From: Dirofilaria immitis
Lineage: Eukaryota; Nematoda; Chromadorea; Rhabditida; Onchocercidae
DNA: 64,000 bases
Reading direction: 5' to 3'
NCBI GenBank assembly: GCA_024305405.1
Contig: JAKNDB010000109.1
Coordinates: forward strand, 4,836,001 to 4,900,000
Part shown: positions 38,972 to 50,380 of the stretch, piece by piece
How the letters are laid out: each line of letters opens with the position of its first letter
How positions within the stretch are numbered: the stretch's first letter is position 1
Made by a program: the position numbers and the translations under genes
Notes under the pieces: generated by a model
The model's input: only the letters and a program-made list of their open reading frames with translations
What the model was told of the DNA's origin: nothing
Database searches by the model: none

Positions 38972-39027
38972 GGCAAAAACAACGATTTAAATAACCCTGT
39001 TAATGACAACGGTGATAATACAGTACA
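38972..39027 (+). CDS. Candidate internal exon, Asn-rich
   Basis: A strong acceptor (TTTGATTTTTAG) and a perfect donor (GTACA|GTGAGT) bracket 56 bases open in only one frame: GKNNDLNNPVNDNGDNTV plus two bases. The exit phase would fit the alternative acceptor at 40,855 of the transthyretin-like gene, but such a joint would bury that gene's signal peptide. It may instead belong to an unseen gene or be fortuitous. Confidence 0.28.
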
Positions 39028-40843
39028 GTGAGTCGAGGATCATGACTGGATTTCAGGAATCAGAACCAACTTCATATAAGTATGCTTTTTTTTTTATTTT
39101 ATGTTTTTCTTCTTGTTTACCTAGTTAGTCTGCCTTCTGATACTGAATTTACCTCTTTTTCAGTACAGTCATACCCTAAAGAGCTGTGTAATACCAGCCA
39201 ATGGACTCTGTCATTCTTAACTAATGATGGTTTCTATGTCTAGTGTTCGCCAGTTAAGAAATACAATTGTTTTACTATTTTTTATTTCTTTTTTTTCGCA
39301 TGTCTTTATTGATTTTTGGGAAAATTTTGATATGATTTGTTGTCATAGTGAGCAACAAATAGATATGTTACAAATTGGTTTTATTTAGAAAAATATGCAA
39401 AATGCTAAATTCATATGCCGTCTTTTTTCTGTAAAACCGATTTAGTGTGTTTTGTCAGTAAAGTGTTAGATTTTGAAAATATTCTTAATATTTTCAAAAT
39501 ATCAGTTTATATTAACTTATTTATGTTATAATTTTATGAAGAAAATAAAACTTTTCTGTTTTTTCTTCTTCCCTTTCACTATACTCTATTTTGAAAGGTT
39601 GGCGACCAGATCCCATGTTTATGCCGTAGATGATTTTGCCTCTATTATCCTATTAGTTCCTTCACTGAGTATGCATTTGTTTTTTTTTGTGTTGCTTGAT
39701 TTGGCTAGTTTACACAACTTATTTGTACCTATGAATGAGATCTTAATTCTCATGCCTATGTTGTTTGAAAATTCGTTCCTTCTTGCGTCGTAGCAAATAG
39801 TTTTGTGGCTTCGATTCAATTGTAATGAACATGCCAATCTTTGATAGTCAGGATTTCACATCTTTTCATGGATTTTCTTCTCAGCTGTAAAATAACCATA
39901 CGATATATTTTATGTTTGCAAAAATTTGGAAGGTTAACTTCCGTGAATATTTGTTACATCATGCATTCTAAAGTTCAGTGAAATCTTTGAAATCGTTGTA
40001 CTTAGAGAAAATTCTGAAGAATGACTTAGCAGAATTGGAGTGCTTACATTTTGGTTCATTGGATTATTTTAGCCGCGCTGTTTATATGCTAAGTTTGAAC
40101 TCCAACTAATATATCAGCTGCGGATTTCCTTCTTTCACTTAAAATCGGATTAATTTCGTTAAAAGAATACAAACAAGATTGGATGTAGTAATTTGCCATA
40201 TGAAGGAAAGATGTTCAGGACGATTTTGATTGAGCTTTCGGAATAAAGCAGCATGAGACTACGCAATGCTTTCTCAATTTGCAGTATCAAGATTATTTTT
40301 TTTTGCAGTTTATAATACCATTGATTTCTTTCGTCGCTGCAGTTAGGAAAGCTTCGCAATGCAAAGGTTGTTCTTTTTATTCACTTATTTGGTCATGTTG
40401 TAAAGTTTTAATGAGTCAAATCGTTTACCTTTCATGATTAGTAAGATGTAATTGATTTATTTTATTTAGTTTAATTTTTCTGTCCGAAATCCATCAACTT
40501 CAGAATGATAAAGTTATTGTATCATGTGCTGGTTTATTTCAGAGCAAAATAAATCGTTACTAGTTTAATTCTTTTCCAGTTGCATCAGTAAATTACACTT
40601 TATTAGATACTCTGAACGTGTGATTAAACTCAACAAGTTTGTGATGTTCCAGTGATTTGGTAGATATCCTGATGATTTCACGATGGTCTAAAGCCTTGTT
40701 TTTTTTTCTTTTTGATTTTTGTTATGAAGCAGACCATGTTGCAGGACTTGTGTTTATCTTTTTGATAAGAATACCAGTTGAAATCGATTTGTAAGATGTT
40801 TATGTGAAGCATACGTCTTGTTAGTGCATCACCTTTGTGGTTC
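39028..40843. other. Upstream region of the transthyretin-like gene
   Basis: AT-rich. A 106-codon + frame at 39,473-39,793 is Phe/Leu-rich and unconvincing. A very good acceptor at 40,567-40,578 (ATTCTTTTCCAG) is followed by 24 open codons in one frame; it is not assigned. No TATA-like element can be singled out in this base composition. Confidence 0.35.
40822..40823 (+). other. Possible spliced-leader or splice acceptor
   Basis: ACGTCTTGTTAG ends 20 bases before the proposed ATG of the transthyretin-like gene. Many nematode mRNAs begin with a trans-spliced leader placed just upstream of the start. A second AG at 40,853-40,854 lies just inside the coding region and would remove the proposed start. 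Confidence 0.35.
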
Positions 40844-42454
40844 ATGAATTTCAGACATTTGGTATCTCTAAATGTTTGGGTTGTATTAATGATGCGATTT
40901 TCTTATGCAGAACATAAGTGTGTTTGGGTACACGGCACCGTACGTTGTCATAGGGATCCTTCAAGAAATTTAAATGTTGAAGTACGAGTTTATGATCGAG
41001 ATGGGCTATCAATTGCCAAGATTGTTGATCCTGATGATTTAATGGGGTTAGTTGACAAGATTCTTGCATTTTTGCTTTAACAGGTTCAACACGAGAATTT
41101 TCCAAACACGTTCGTTCAAGCAACATTAATGCTGGTATTTTTGGCAAGAATCACTTGCAAAAGCATATATGTTAGTTAGTGGTACGTTTTATTTTTAAAG
41201 CTTTTTTCGACTTACTCTGCTTGGTAAACTTATCTTGCTATGCTTTCACCACAACTTTGAAGCCGCCATTTGCTTTTTATTACTTATTTTAAAAAATATT
41301 AAGAAATAGTCAAACTGTGAAATTACTAGAGATGAGCAAGTTTGTGTGAGGTCGTATAAGAAAGATTGCGCAGAGCATCGTCGACTTTTTGTAGTTCTCG
41401 CTAGTACAATTCGGGGTGAAATAAAGCAATCTGTGCGCTTCACTGGGAATTTGTTATCGACGCACACATTAAATTGTGAGTTGCATTGGTGATTGTGTTG
41501 TTGGTATATTGAGTTTTTTTGAGGTCTCCTTTCGTTTATCTGAATAATATCTGTTGCTGTTGCATGGAATTAAATACTTGAACTTTCTTTCGTTTCTGCA
41601 AATTTCATTTTCTAATGGTACTAAGAATCAATGAATTGTCTAAAGTCTCTCTCCCTCTCCCTCTTTCAAGCTAGAAGTTTTAACTTTCAGAATATTTGTA
41701 TATGGAACCTTTTGTTTTATCCTTAAAAAGATTAATTGCTTTCATCAAATTATTTTCATTAAACAAACTTATTAACTTGAGAAAGAAGTCAATAAATTTG
41801 TTTGTTTATATTACATTCTCATCTGATGAAAAAAGGCCTATTACGATGGGAACAATTGACTGCGGAAATCGTGATTCTTTTCGCTAACGTCAAAAACATC
41901 TTCAAAAAATATAAGGCATCCATTGATGTTTGCTCAGAAAAATTGCTGCTCAGTTTTTTTGATTTGCGATTTCTAATTATCAAGTTGAGAATAAGTGCAC
42001 CTTTAACATATCAGCATACCGCTTCCACTTCTTGAAGATGTTGCGGTGTTTTACTACGTTGTGTTTGCAATAATGATCTTAAATAAACTTCAAATAAAAT
42101 TCATCCGGCATGAATTTATGATAATACAGCCATTGAAGTTATGAATACAAAAAAATTTCACTTATATTTCTTTTCTTTTAATAAATTTAGTTTTATTTAT
42201 TTAGAGTGACATTCACAAACGAAGACGGCTCGTTCCAGTTAGATGGATGTGGTGAAGATATTGATTGGATTCCTGGTATCCCGAACAATCCAGAACCCTA
42301 TTTACAAATTTTACATTATTGCAAAAGCGAAATGGGTGAAATTATAAGGCTTCCACCATTTAGAACTTTTGTGCCAAAGACGTATGAAATGGGTATAATT
42401 AATCTCGATTCACCGATTCAAATCTCACTTGCAAAAACAATACTGAGTAAATAA
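40844..42454 (+). CDS. Transthyretin-like family protein (secreted)
   Basis: Two exons, 40,844-41,046 and 42,205-42,454, joined through a 1158-base intron (GGG|GTTAGT ... TTATTTAG|A) that splits a Gly codon; 150 residues. Residues 1-22 look like a signal peptide (hydrophobic core LVSLNVWVVLMM, cleavage after SYA). The mature part shows the family pattern: CVWVHGTVRC, N-VEVRVYDRD, DPDDLMG, then after the intron NEDGSFQLDG and PYLQILHYC. Cysteines lie at about 26, 35, 83 and 107. Length matches the usual 130-150. These nematode proteins share the transthyretin beta-sandwich fold, are usually secreted, and mostly lack a known function. An insertion around IPGIPNNPEP is longer than in typical members. 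The start is the first in-frame ATG giving a signal peptide. An acceptor-like TTCTTATGCAG inside exon 1 (to 40,910) leaves open a different 5' structure. Confidence 0.88.
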
Positions 42455-42455
42455 A
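42450..42455 (+). terminator. Possible polyadenylation signals
   Basis: AATAAA overlaps the stop codon of the transthyretin-like gene. A second AATAAA lies at 42,829-42,834, about 375 bases downstream. Either could serve; the sequence alone does not decide. Confidence 0.35.
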
Positions 42456-43205
42456 TTAGTTTTCGAGATTTGTATGATAACGTAATGGAATTTTCTGTGC
42501 TGTGAGAATCACTTCCAAGGTTAATGGCAAGTGTAAATGATATATATGATTTTTTTGCATTTATAATTCTTTTTCTTTTTTGCTGTACTTCCTAACTGAC
42601 ATTTCGTGAAATCTGTCAGACCTATTATTAACACCTTTGAAAATAACAGCATATTTATTCATTTTATTTTCTTTTTGCTTTTTATTTTTGTTTTTCTTAC
42701 GTGGATTGATAATTCTTAATTTTATACTTGTCGTTTTTTCGCGCGCTATTTATATAATCTGTTGAATTTCAGCTTGTATCTTATTTTCCATTTTTCTTAT
42801 TCGAACTTTTTGTTTCAAATGCAAATGTAATAAAAATAGTACTTCAAGTTCAATCCCTCCTATTGACATCTCTGCTCTGTTAATAGGTAAAAATTCTTGC
42901 AATTTAACAGTCTGCAGAATCAAGTGAAATAGCTGGAAGGATCACTTGAAGAGTCAGAGTTCAGTTCTGTCCTAACAGCAGATTCGCAAGCCTTAGCGGC
43001 AATGGCAATGCATTTATTGTTGTAATTTCATTTCTGAAACTTTGTTTTTAAACAGGAAATAGTAAACGTATGTTTATTTATCCGATATCAGAATAACTTT
43101 CGATCATGGTCCTGCAAACGACAGAATTGAATGTGGAGATATTTTCTTTTGGCACTTGATGACGCTGCATTTCATGATGTGAGCGTCTTTGTTTCTCGTA
43201 GATTT

Positions 43206-43252
43206 TTTTTCCTCGGTGTCATTGTGTTTTTCCTCGGTGTCAATTGTGTTTT
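43206..43252. repeat. Tandem duplication, two units
   Basis: Two adjacent copies of a TTTTTCCTCGGTGTC-containing unit of about 23 bases, differing by one base in the tail. Confidence 0.75.
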
Positions 43253-45396
43253 GATTCTTTTATGAATGCTTTTTTTGTTCATATCTGTTCGCCAGTCATA
43301 GAGTGATGAATTCATATACTGCCAGATCATTCCCAGTTTTATAAAGGTAGATTGCTCGTTTTTATTGGAATTCTATAATCTTGATGAGAAATATTGTTTA
43401 CTATTTCATCAATATAGCGTGCTGTCAATTAAAGGCGTTAATTTTGCGAATGGTTGCCACATAAAAACTTGGTGGAGTCACGTTTCTATACCAACTTTTG
43501 TAATTCTGACTTGATAACTGGTCAAAACGCAGTAGTGGCGATAAGGTTCGTTCTAATCCAGCAGGATATATTTTACATAAATTCTAGATATTAGGAGGTG
43601 TGAATAGGTACCAGCTGAATAAAATCAAGACCAACGGTCTAAACAGTGAGTGGATGCACGATTAGCATTTCTGGAAGCTAGGCATTATCTTCATATTATT
43701 ATTGTTGGGGAGAAAATTTTTAAGCATATAATCCGCTGGTTTCATTGTCATGATTTTTTTCAATGCATAGTTTTACACTGAAGTAAAAAGTGATATCAGA
43801 TTGAGTAATACCTGGGTTGCGATGGAAGCAGAAACTGGCATCTTTCAAAAACAACACATTTACAGATGACGTATACCTCAATAGGCACTTCTTTTGATTT
43901 ATACAGCGTAATTAGTGTCGCTGAGAAAGAGTAATGGATACTTGATAGTTTTTAATAGCAATAGTCAGGAATGATTTACTCTGAAAATTTATGTATTACC
44001 TAAAATGTTAATTAATGTTGCAGTTCTCAGTCACTGACAACTTAAGCATTAGTCGGAATAGTCTCTAAGAGGCTGTGCTAAGCCGTGTCTATCATATAGA
44101 TATCAGCCTGGAGTACACAGCGTTACATAATGGGAAGAGCAATTCTTGTTGTTTTCATAAAACCTCCTCTCAAATAAAAATACATGAAATTACGATTTTC
44201 GAAGTATTTAGTAGTAGTATCGGAAGGTCTTCTTGAATTGAACACAACCTCTGAGATGAGATGCAAATTGTTTTTATTCTTGATAAAGTACTTTGTAATA
44301 ATGTTATTGAATTTCAAAGTTTCGCTGCCATAACATCAGTCGCTTCGCTTTGGTTCTACAGGATTTATTATTCCATTGCATTTTCGGCAAAGTAAGGATT
44401 TTATTCCGCTGTGGATCATGAATGCGTTGAACTTTAATTTTCTTAATATATGCGGCTTAAGTATTTCATTTAAGGGTTAATTTCATTTAATTTTGGAGCA
44501 ATGTATTGTTATTCCAGTCTCATTTTCCATCTTATGTATCATTAGTTGAACGTCACTTCAAAACTATGAGGAGCTTGATTCAAAATTGCATCTCTTTCTT
44601 ACTTACTGCAGAACTAATGGTGGTGAAACATTGGGTGAAACTTCTGTTCCAGTTGAACGATCGAATAAGCTCTGATAAATTAATGATTAGTGTTATCTAC
44701 TTTCAGGTGCAAACAACAAACTAGCACTTCTCTTAATGTAATCACAACTACCCTGCTACCATGCTTTTTCTATTTTTTTCCTCGATATTTGAATGGGTTT
44801 TGTTTTGTTATATATAATTTCGATGTGCCTACGAAAGTATCATTTTTGTGAAAGAAGTTTAAAGAATGTCATGATTTACCAGTAACTCCTCTTCTCATCT
44901 ATCAGATCTGTGAAATAACAAGAAATTTTATCAAAATTGATATGATTTGGTTGGATGATTAGGTCGCATCTGTGAGTCTTCATTTTAATGGTAATTGTTG
45001 AATCGAGATTTGGAGCAAATCTGAACAATTATTATCATTAAATGGACAATTTACGCATTCGTGGAATTATCTGCGGGATTATAACATTAGTTATTTGCTT
45101 TTTTTTCTTTTAAATTACGGGAAAGTAATAGATATAATTATTTCAATACTATTAATGAGCTAGATTTAATCTCCGATTTGGTCTCTGTATGTATATTCTA
45201 ATTATATAGACTAGCGAATTAGTAGAAAAGATGTTGAAAATGGTGCTGTAATCGGCAACAAAACTTATTATCGATGTGCTCTCATTAGATCTTTGTGCAT
45301 CAGGTCAGAGAAAGGCAGTTGACATCAATAATTAAAATGGGCAGTGATTTTTTTCAAAAAAATACTTAGAAAATTTAAGCGATTTGTTTCGCAAGT

Positions 45397-45435
45397 AGAG
45401 AGAGAGAGAGAGAGAGAGAGCAAGAGAGAGAGAGG
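45397..45435. repeat. (GA)n microsatellite
   Basis: GA dinucleotide run with a single CA interruption, about 220 bases upstream of the PAPS synthase first exon. Confidence 0.9.
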
Positions 45436-45648
45436 GGATATTTATACAGAAAGTTAACTAATTGTTGCGACAAGTATATTCTATTTGATAACAGGTCTGA
45501 TAATTGAGTGATAACGCTATGGACACCTTGCTCCGCCTATGTCTGGTGTTTACTCAAACATACGCAGCAAGTGTTTGTAGGTTTGCCTGCTTTTTGTTTA
45601 CGGCATTTGCCGTTATATTTGGATTCATTCCCAACCGCAATCTTCAAC

Positions 45649-45650
45649 AG
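45649..45650 (+). other. Possible spliced-leader acceptor of PAPS synthase
   Basis: CGCAATCTTCAACAG ends seven bases before the proposed ATG at 45,658. A 5' leader this short is typical of SL trans-spliced nematode messages. This is inference; no transcript is available. Confidence 0.45.
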
Positions 45651-45657
45651 CATCAGA

Positions 45658-48600
45658 ATGCGAATTGGTCCATTTCTCGATCTGCAGGTTTGAGTTTGAT
45701 TGCATAACTTTCTTATTGCACTTATCCTGCTATTGACGTAAATCTTTTGCATTTCAATGCGTTGCTTGCACTATTACTGAGGTGTTAACCTTTCTATCTG
45801 AACATTCTTTAAGTCATCATTTTGCTCCAGTTTTTCACTGGTATCTTTGTATGTTGTAGGAATCGTTTTGCATGTCTGTTATTATCATTTCAGTACACCA
45901 GAATTATGAACTAAAGATCAGGAAGCTTTTGTATTCTTTGTATATGTTTTTGCAAATATTTTACTTAGTCGCTCATTTAATTTTAGATTTTGAAGAATAA
46001 TTTTTACTGCACTTACAAATAAGTTTGCGTTGTCTCTCACCTTTGAAAAGTCACTGCCTTACTTTGTTTTCATTCAGAGATCTTTTTTTACTCATAAACA
46101 TGATTTGATTGAAGTGAAGGTGTTCGTGACAATAAAGATTTTCACTGTACCAAGTGTGATATAATCGAAAATTATTTTTGACCGCACTGCTCGATTCTGC
46201 CGGAAATGATGCATAGTGAAGGAAGTGCAAACATTATTAGCAATTTCATTCGCTCAATTTCTCAGGAATTTGTTACTCTGATATAAATAAAACCGCATTA
46301 TTTTGTTGACAACGGGGAAGTTTTTATAGAAGTTATACATTCATTTACTGAAATTATCCCTGAGCTTGACTTGGTTAATTTATTTCTCTTTTAAACCTGT
46401 GGCTTTTTCGATTTAAAGCTCGTATTTAATTGTAATATATGCGTTTTAACTTCTTTGAAAATTGTTTAAGGATTATGGAATTGGTGCTACAAACGTAACG
46501 TTTCAACAGCATAAAATAGGGCGAGAGGAACGTGCACGAATTCTTGGACGCCATATTGGTTTTCGGGGTTGTACTATATGGTTCACCGGTTTGTCTGGTG
46601 CTGGCAAAACAACAGTTGCTTTTGCAGTTGAGAAAATTTTGACACAGGTTTGCTGCTGCCGTTTAATTTTGTTGATTTTTTCAATTTACAAATCTGTCTG
46701 TGTTTTCAACGTGTTACATTTTAGCTTGGCGTTCCTGCTTACGCTCTAGATGGTGACAATGTTCGACATGGACTTTGTAGAAATCTCGGATTTTCCAAAG
46801 AAGAAAGGCGAGAAAATATTCGTCGTGTTGCTGAAGTTGCCAAATTATTCGCTGATATGGGCATTGTAGCTCTTGCTTCATTCATTAGTCCATATAAATG
46901 TGACCGAGACGATGCAAGATCTATTCATAATCAAGTAAACAATCGGTTTATGATGTATTGTTCTGAAAGTTAAACATGATTTTTGGTTATGACAAGGATT
47001 TTTATTTCCAGGACAATCTTGCCTTCTTTGAAGTATATGTGAATACACCATTGAAAATTTGTGAACTTCGCGATCCTAAGAGTAAATTTTACTTCAATTC
47101 AAACTGAACATTTTTATAATCATTCATTTTTGCTAAAATTTTTAAGGATTAAATCTATATAGAAACAAATATGTACAAATAATTTATCATGTTATAGATT
47201 TGTATAAGAAAGCACGTGCCGGAGAGCTGAAAGGATTCACAGGGATTGATAGTGTGTATGAAGCACCAGAAAAACCAGATCTTATACTTGAATCAGGCAT
47301 TGAATCTGAAGCTGAATCCGTCAGGAAAGTATTGGATTTTTATTCCAGAAGGTAACCGTAAGTTTCCTTTCAAATGAACATAAGCTTTTTAGGTAACTTC
47401 ATTTTATTACCAATAAAAAAAGAATTTCGTTTCACGCAGATGTTCCAGAAGTTCTACATACGCTTTTATGAAAAAATGAATCATTGTATTTACAGAATGT
47501 TTTGCCGGTAAAAGCTTATCAGCAGATTTCTGGGCCGCCTATACGAGAGTTATATATTGATGAAGAATCGAAAGACAAACTATTAAAGCGTGTGAACTCT
47601 CTACCAAAGGTGCAGTTGACCAAAATTGATCTGGAGTGGTTACAGGTTTCATTATTTTCTTACTTTCAGTAGTAGAAATTCATAGCTTTTATATCATATA
47701 GCAGTGTTATGCTATATGGTGTCTTTGTATTTTTAGGTATTGGCTGAAGGCTGGGCATCTCCTTTGCCTGGATTCATGCGTGAACGTCAGTACTTGCAGT
47801 GTTTGCATCACGGTCTCCTTTTGGATTTAAAAAGAAATGTTTTATCCCTGGTATATCATTGTCAGAAGATATTGAAGAAGATTCACTTTGGTCACTTAAT
47901 GAACCATTGAATCAGTCAATACCAATTGTGTTACCGATCGATGATGATACAAAAATCAAACTCATGGATGGTTGGCATTTTTTTCTACTATTTAAAGTAT
48001 TTCGTATCGAATAATTTGGCTTTGTCTGCATTATGTTTGGATTATCGAAAATATCATACTAAGATTTCTTCGTGATATATGGAACTTTTCGAGGACATTC
48101 GACCAGTCCTGAAATTGCTCTTGTGTACAACAACGAGATGGTTGCTGTTGTGAGAGATGGCGAAATATTTGAACATAGAAAAGAGGAACGAGTTGCTCGT
48201 CAATTCGGTCTTGTCGATCCTAGACATCCTGCAATAAAACAAATTTTGGAAAGTGGAAGTTGGTTGCTTGGCGGTGATGTACAGGTAGCTGTTTATGATG
48301 TATTATTGATTTCCTGTGTTTATGTAATATATTTTCAACAGTACAGTGGTTTTTTTTATTACAATTCACTGATAGTTGTCTCACTTTCCTAAAAATTAAA
48401 AATTAAAAAAAGTTTTCGAGACGCAAATATGAATCTTGAAATTCCTCCTTTTAATGAATTCAGGTATTGAAACGAATTCAGTACAACGATGGTCTGGATT
48501 GCTACAGGATGTCACCGCTAGAACTTCGAAATATTTTTGCAAAAGCTAATTGCGATGCAGTTTTTGCTTTTCAATTGCGAAATCCTATTCATAATGGACA

Positions 48601-49623
48601 TGCCCTTCTTATGCAAAATACAAGAGAGCAGTTGCTAACAAAGTACAAAAATCCCATGTTGTTACTTCACCCATTGGGTGGTTGGACAAAAGTTTGTTTT
48701 TGCGTTGTTTTGTTTTTCAATGATTATTATGATGTAGAGTTTTGATCTCTGAGAGAAATACAGATTTATTTGTTTCCTATCATGAAATTGAAAAAATTTG
48801 TAATTTTCAGGAAGACGATGTACCACTGGATGTACGCATGAAACAGTATGATGCAGTTTTATCGGAAGGTGTTTTAGATCCAAAATGGACCGTCCTTGCC
48901 ATTTTTCCTTCCCCAATGTTATATGCTGGACCGACTGAAGTGAAAATTTCTATTTTCTTTCTTTTTGATCTATTGTTTTCATATTTTTCTTTTTATAGAT
49001 TACATAGTTTCAGGTACAGTGGCATGCTAGAGCTCGATTAGCAGCTGGTGTTTCAACTTACATAGTAGGACGAGATCCTGCAGGCATTCAACATCCCGAA
49101 ACTGGTGATTATTTGTATGATCCGACGCATGGATCGAAAGTTAGCATTAATTATTACAATCAGTTATTAATAATTAGCTCAATTCTGACACGTTTGAGAG
49201 GAGCAGTATGTAAGTCGTGGTAAATTCGAATTTATGAATTATTGATGAGTTTTTAAGGTATTATCTATGGCTCCCGGTTTACCCAATTTGGATGTGATAC
49301 TGTATCGGGTAGCTGCATATGATAAAACGAAAAACAAAATGGCTTTTTTGATCCTTCACGAAGTGATGATTTCAAATTTATAAGTGGGACGAAAATGAGA
49401 TCGTATGCTCGTGATGGTATTGAACCACCAGAGGGTTTCATGACTCCCAAGGCTTGGAAGGTAATTGTAGAATTTGTGAATATGTTTTTGCCTTTCATAT
49501 ACTGCTTTTTGGAATCACAAAGATTATCATCTTTAATTCTTGCTTATTAATATTTTCAGAATATTGCAGATTCTGTCATCTTACTATCAGGAATTGGCAA
49601 CGAAGCGAAGTGGAAGTAATTAG
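45658..49623 (+). CDS. pps-1: Bifunctional PAPS synthase (APS kinase / ATP sulfurylase)
   Basis: Makes 3'-phosphoadenosine 5'-phosphosulfate from ATP and sulfate in two steps, supplying sulfotransferases; eukaryotic animal-type fusion. Exons: 45658-45687, 46471-46647, 46725-46934, 47012-47081, 47198-47351, 47496-47645, 47737-47970, 48094-48284, 48464-48691, 48811-48939, 49014-49139, 49258-49460, 49570-49623. About 652 residues, the size I recall for the C. elegans protein. Kinase first: P-loop GLSGAGKT (residues 50-57), [27 protein letters not shown]. Then ATP sulfurylase: [28 protein letters not shown], the HxGH motif in [10 protein letters not shown] (about 443-452), [27 protein letters not shown] and GRDPAG. 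Exon 1 ([10 protein letters not shown]) is inferred from an in-phase CAG|GTTTGA donor and is less certain. One base is missing at each of 47,351-47,352, 47,829-47,833 and 49,344-49,349; otherwise all junctions are canonical and in phase. The symbol follows the C. elegans orthologue. Confidence 0.93.
47351..47352 (+). other. One-base deficit at the exon 5 donor of PAPS synthase
   Basis: Canonical splicing AGAAG|GTAACC to TTTACAG|AATG shifts the frame by one. The conserved spacing (VLD...LP) calls for one more base, for example a third G. A consensus GTAAGT seven bases further on would include an in-frame stop. Confidence 0.65.
47829..47833 (+). other. One-base deficit in PAPS synthase exon 7
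   Basis: An A5 run. The protein reads LLLDLK up to here and continues correctly (KKCFIPG..., then [10 protein letters not shown]) only in the frame reached if the run had six A. No intron fits. Confidence 0.8.
49344..49349 (+). other. One-base deficit in PAPS synthase exon 12
   Basis: A T6 run. Upstream reads [14 protein letters not shown]; the conserved FISGTKMR and PPEGFM stretch follows only in the frame reached with seven T. Confidence 0.8.
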
Positions 49624-50071
49624 TGACACCGTCTATCGGTAATTGGAAAAAAATTTTTTTGTTTAGTCGCTAAATTATAACATATATCATTTCGTCGGTA
49701 ATGTTTCTGCAACACATTAAAAGGTGATTTGTAACATTGCAGGATGTTTTGAAATATCTTTAAATAATTGATTAATTTTATATCATCCCAAGATAAGATG
49801 GTCATACATTATGCTGCTATGTTGATTAGAGTGCTCGAAGTGTCTATTACTAGCATGTTGGCAATAGCATGCAGAATAAAATTCGAACAGATGACTTGTA
49901 CTTTTTGAATGATCATTACATAAAGAAGAAATTTTCCAGAATTTCCTTATTTAGTTACGATAAAATAATTTTTATATTGAACGTTACTACCAGCTAATAG
50001 AAATTTTAACTGATATCACCTATTTTTGCTTTGTCACTATGTCTTTATCATCAGACGGAGGCTAATAGTAG
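49624..50071. other. 3' flank of PAPS synthase
   Basis: AT-rich with no gene. An AATAAA at 49,875-49,880 is the nearest canonical polyadenylation signal after the stop. Confidence 0.4.
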
Positions 50072-50380
50072 TCATTTTAAACATCTGTAATCCAAAAACG
50101 GCAGTAAGTCGAGTCGAAGAAACGTTTGGTTTGCTACTTGAGATTGGTTCTTAAATCTCATTTTTATTCTAGAACCGAATTCCAGAGCAAAGCTTTGCTT
50201 CTCTAGAACGTGTATGGGGAGTGATTTTTTCATATTCGCTTTGGTTCCATAGATGATTGATTGAATATGTTTCCATATTTTAGCTATGTCAGGATAAGTT
50301 GCTCTGCTGGTGCTTTTCACTTGGGGTTTGAATTGTAATGCTCCACAAAAAAAAAAAAACGAAAGACCAATAAGGTTCAT
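50072..50380 (-). CDS. Hypothetical small protein, possibly secreted
   Basis: ATG-started frame of 102 codons on the minus strand, convergent with PAPS synthase. It starts MNLIGLSFFFFCGA, which resembles a signal peptide, although the Phe run comes from a T13 tract and may be accidental. The rest is basic and polar (PDIAKIWKHIQSI, then KMRFKNQSQVANQTF) with more G+C than the flanks. No domain is recognised. It could instead be the last exon of a larger gene, since the T tract followed by GTGGAG resembles an acceptor. Confidence 0.28.
   Translation of the reverse strand: MNLIGLSFFFFCGALQFKPQVKSTSRATYPDIAKIWKHIQSIIYGTKANMKKSLPIHVLEKQSFALEFGSRIKMRFKNQSQVANQTFLRLDLLPFLDYRCLK

Larger units (their letters stand above)
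42456..45648. other. Intergenic region
   Basis: No recognised gene between the two + strand genes. It contains a 23-base imperfect tandem duplication at about 43,206-43,252 (TTTTTCCTCGGTGTCATTGTG repeated with one extra A) and a GA repeat at 45,397-45,435. Several T-runs are present. The open frames at 45,504-45,752 overlap the first exon of PAPS synthase and are mostly shadows. Confidence 0.45.

Noticed and set aside
39056..39078. Possible micro-exon after GGATTTCAG, ending AA|GTATGC
   Set aside because: The gap from the preceding candidate exon is only 28 bases, too short for an intron, and no other partner was found.
40851..41147. 98-codon minus-strand frame
   Set aside because: Shadow of the transthyretin-like gene's first exon.
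45504..45752. Three overlapping frames on both strands near 45.6 kb
   Set aside because: Mutual shadows. Only the 10-codon end of one frame is retained, as the PAPS synthase first exon.
50184..50203. AGCAAAGCTTTGCT palindrome
   Set aside because: A short palindrome inside an open frame; expected by chance.
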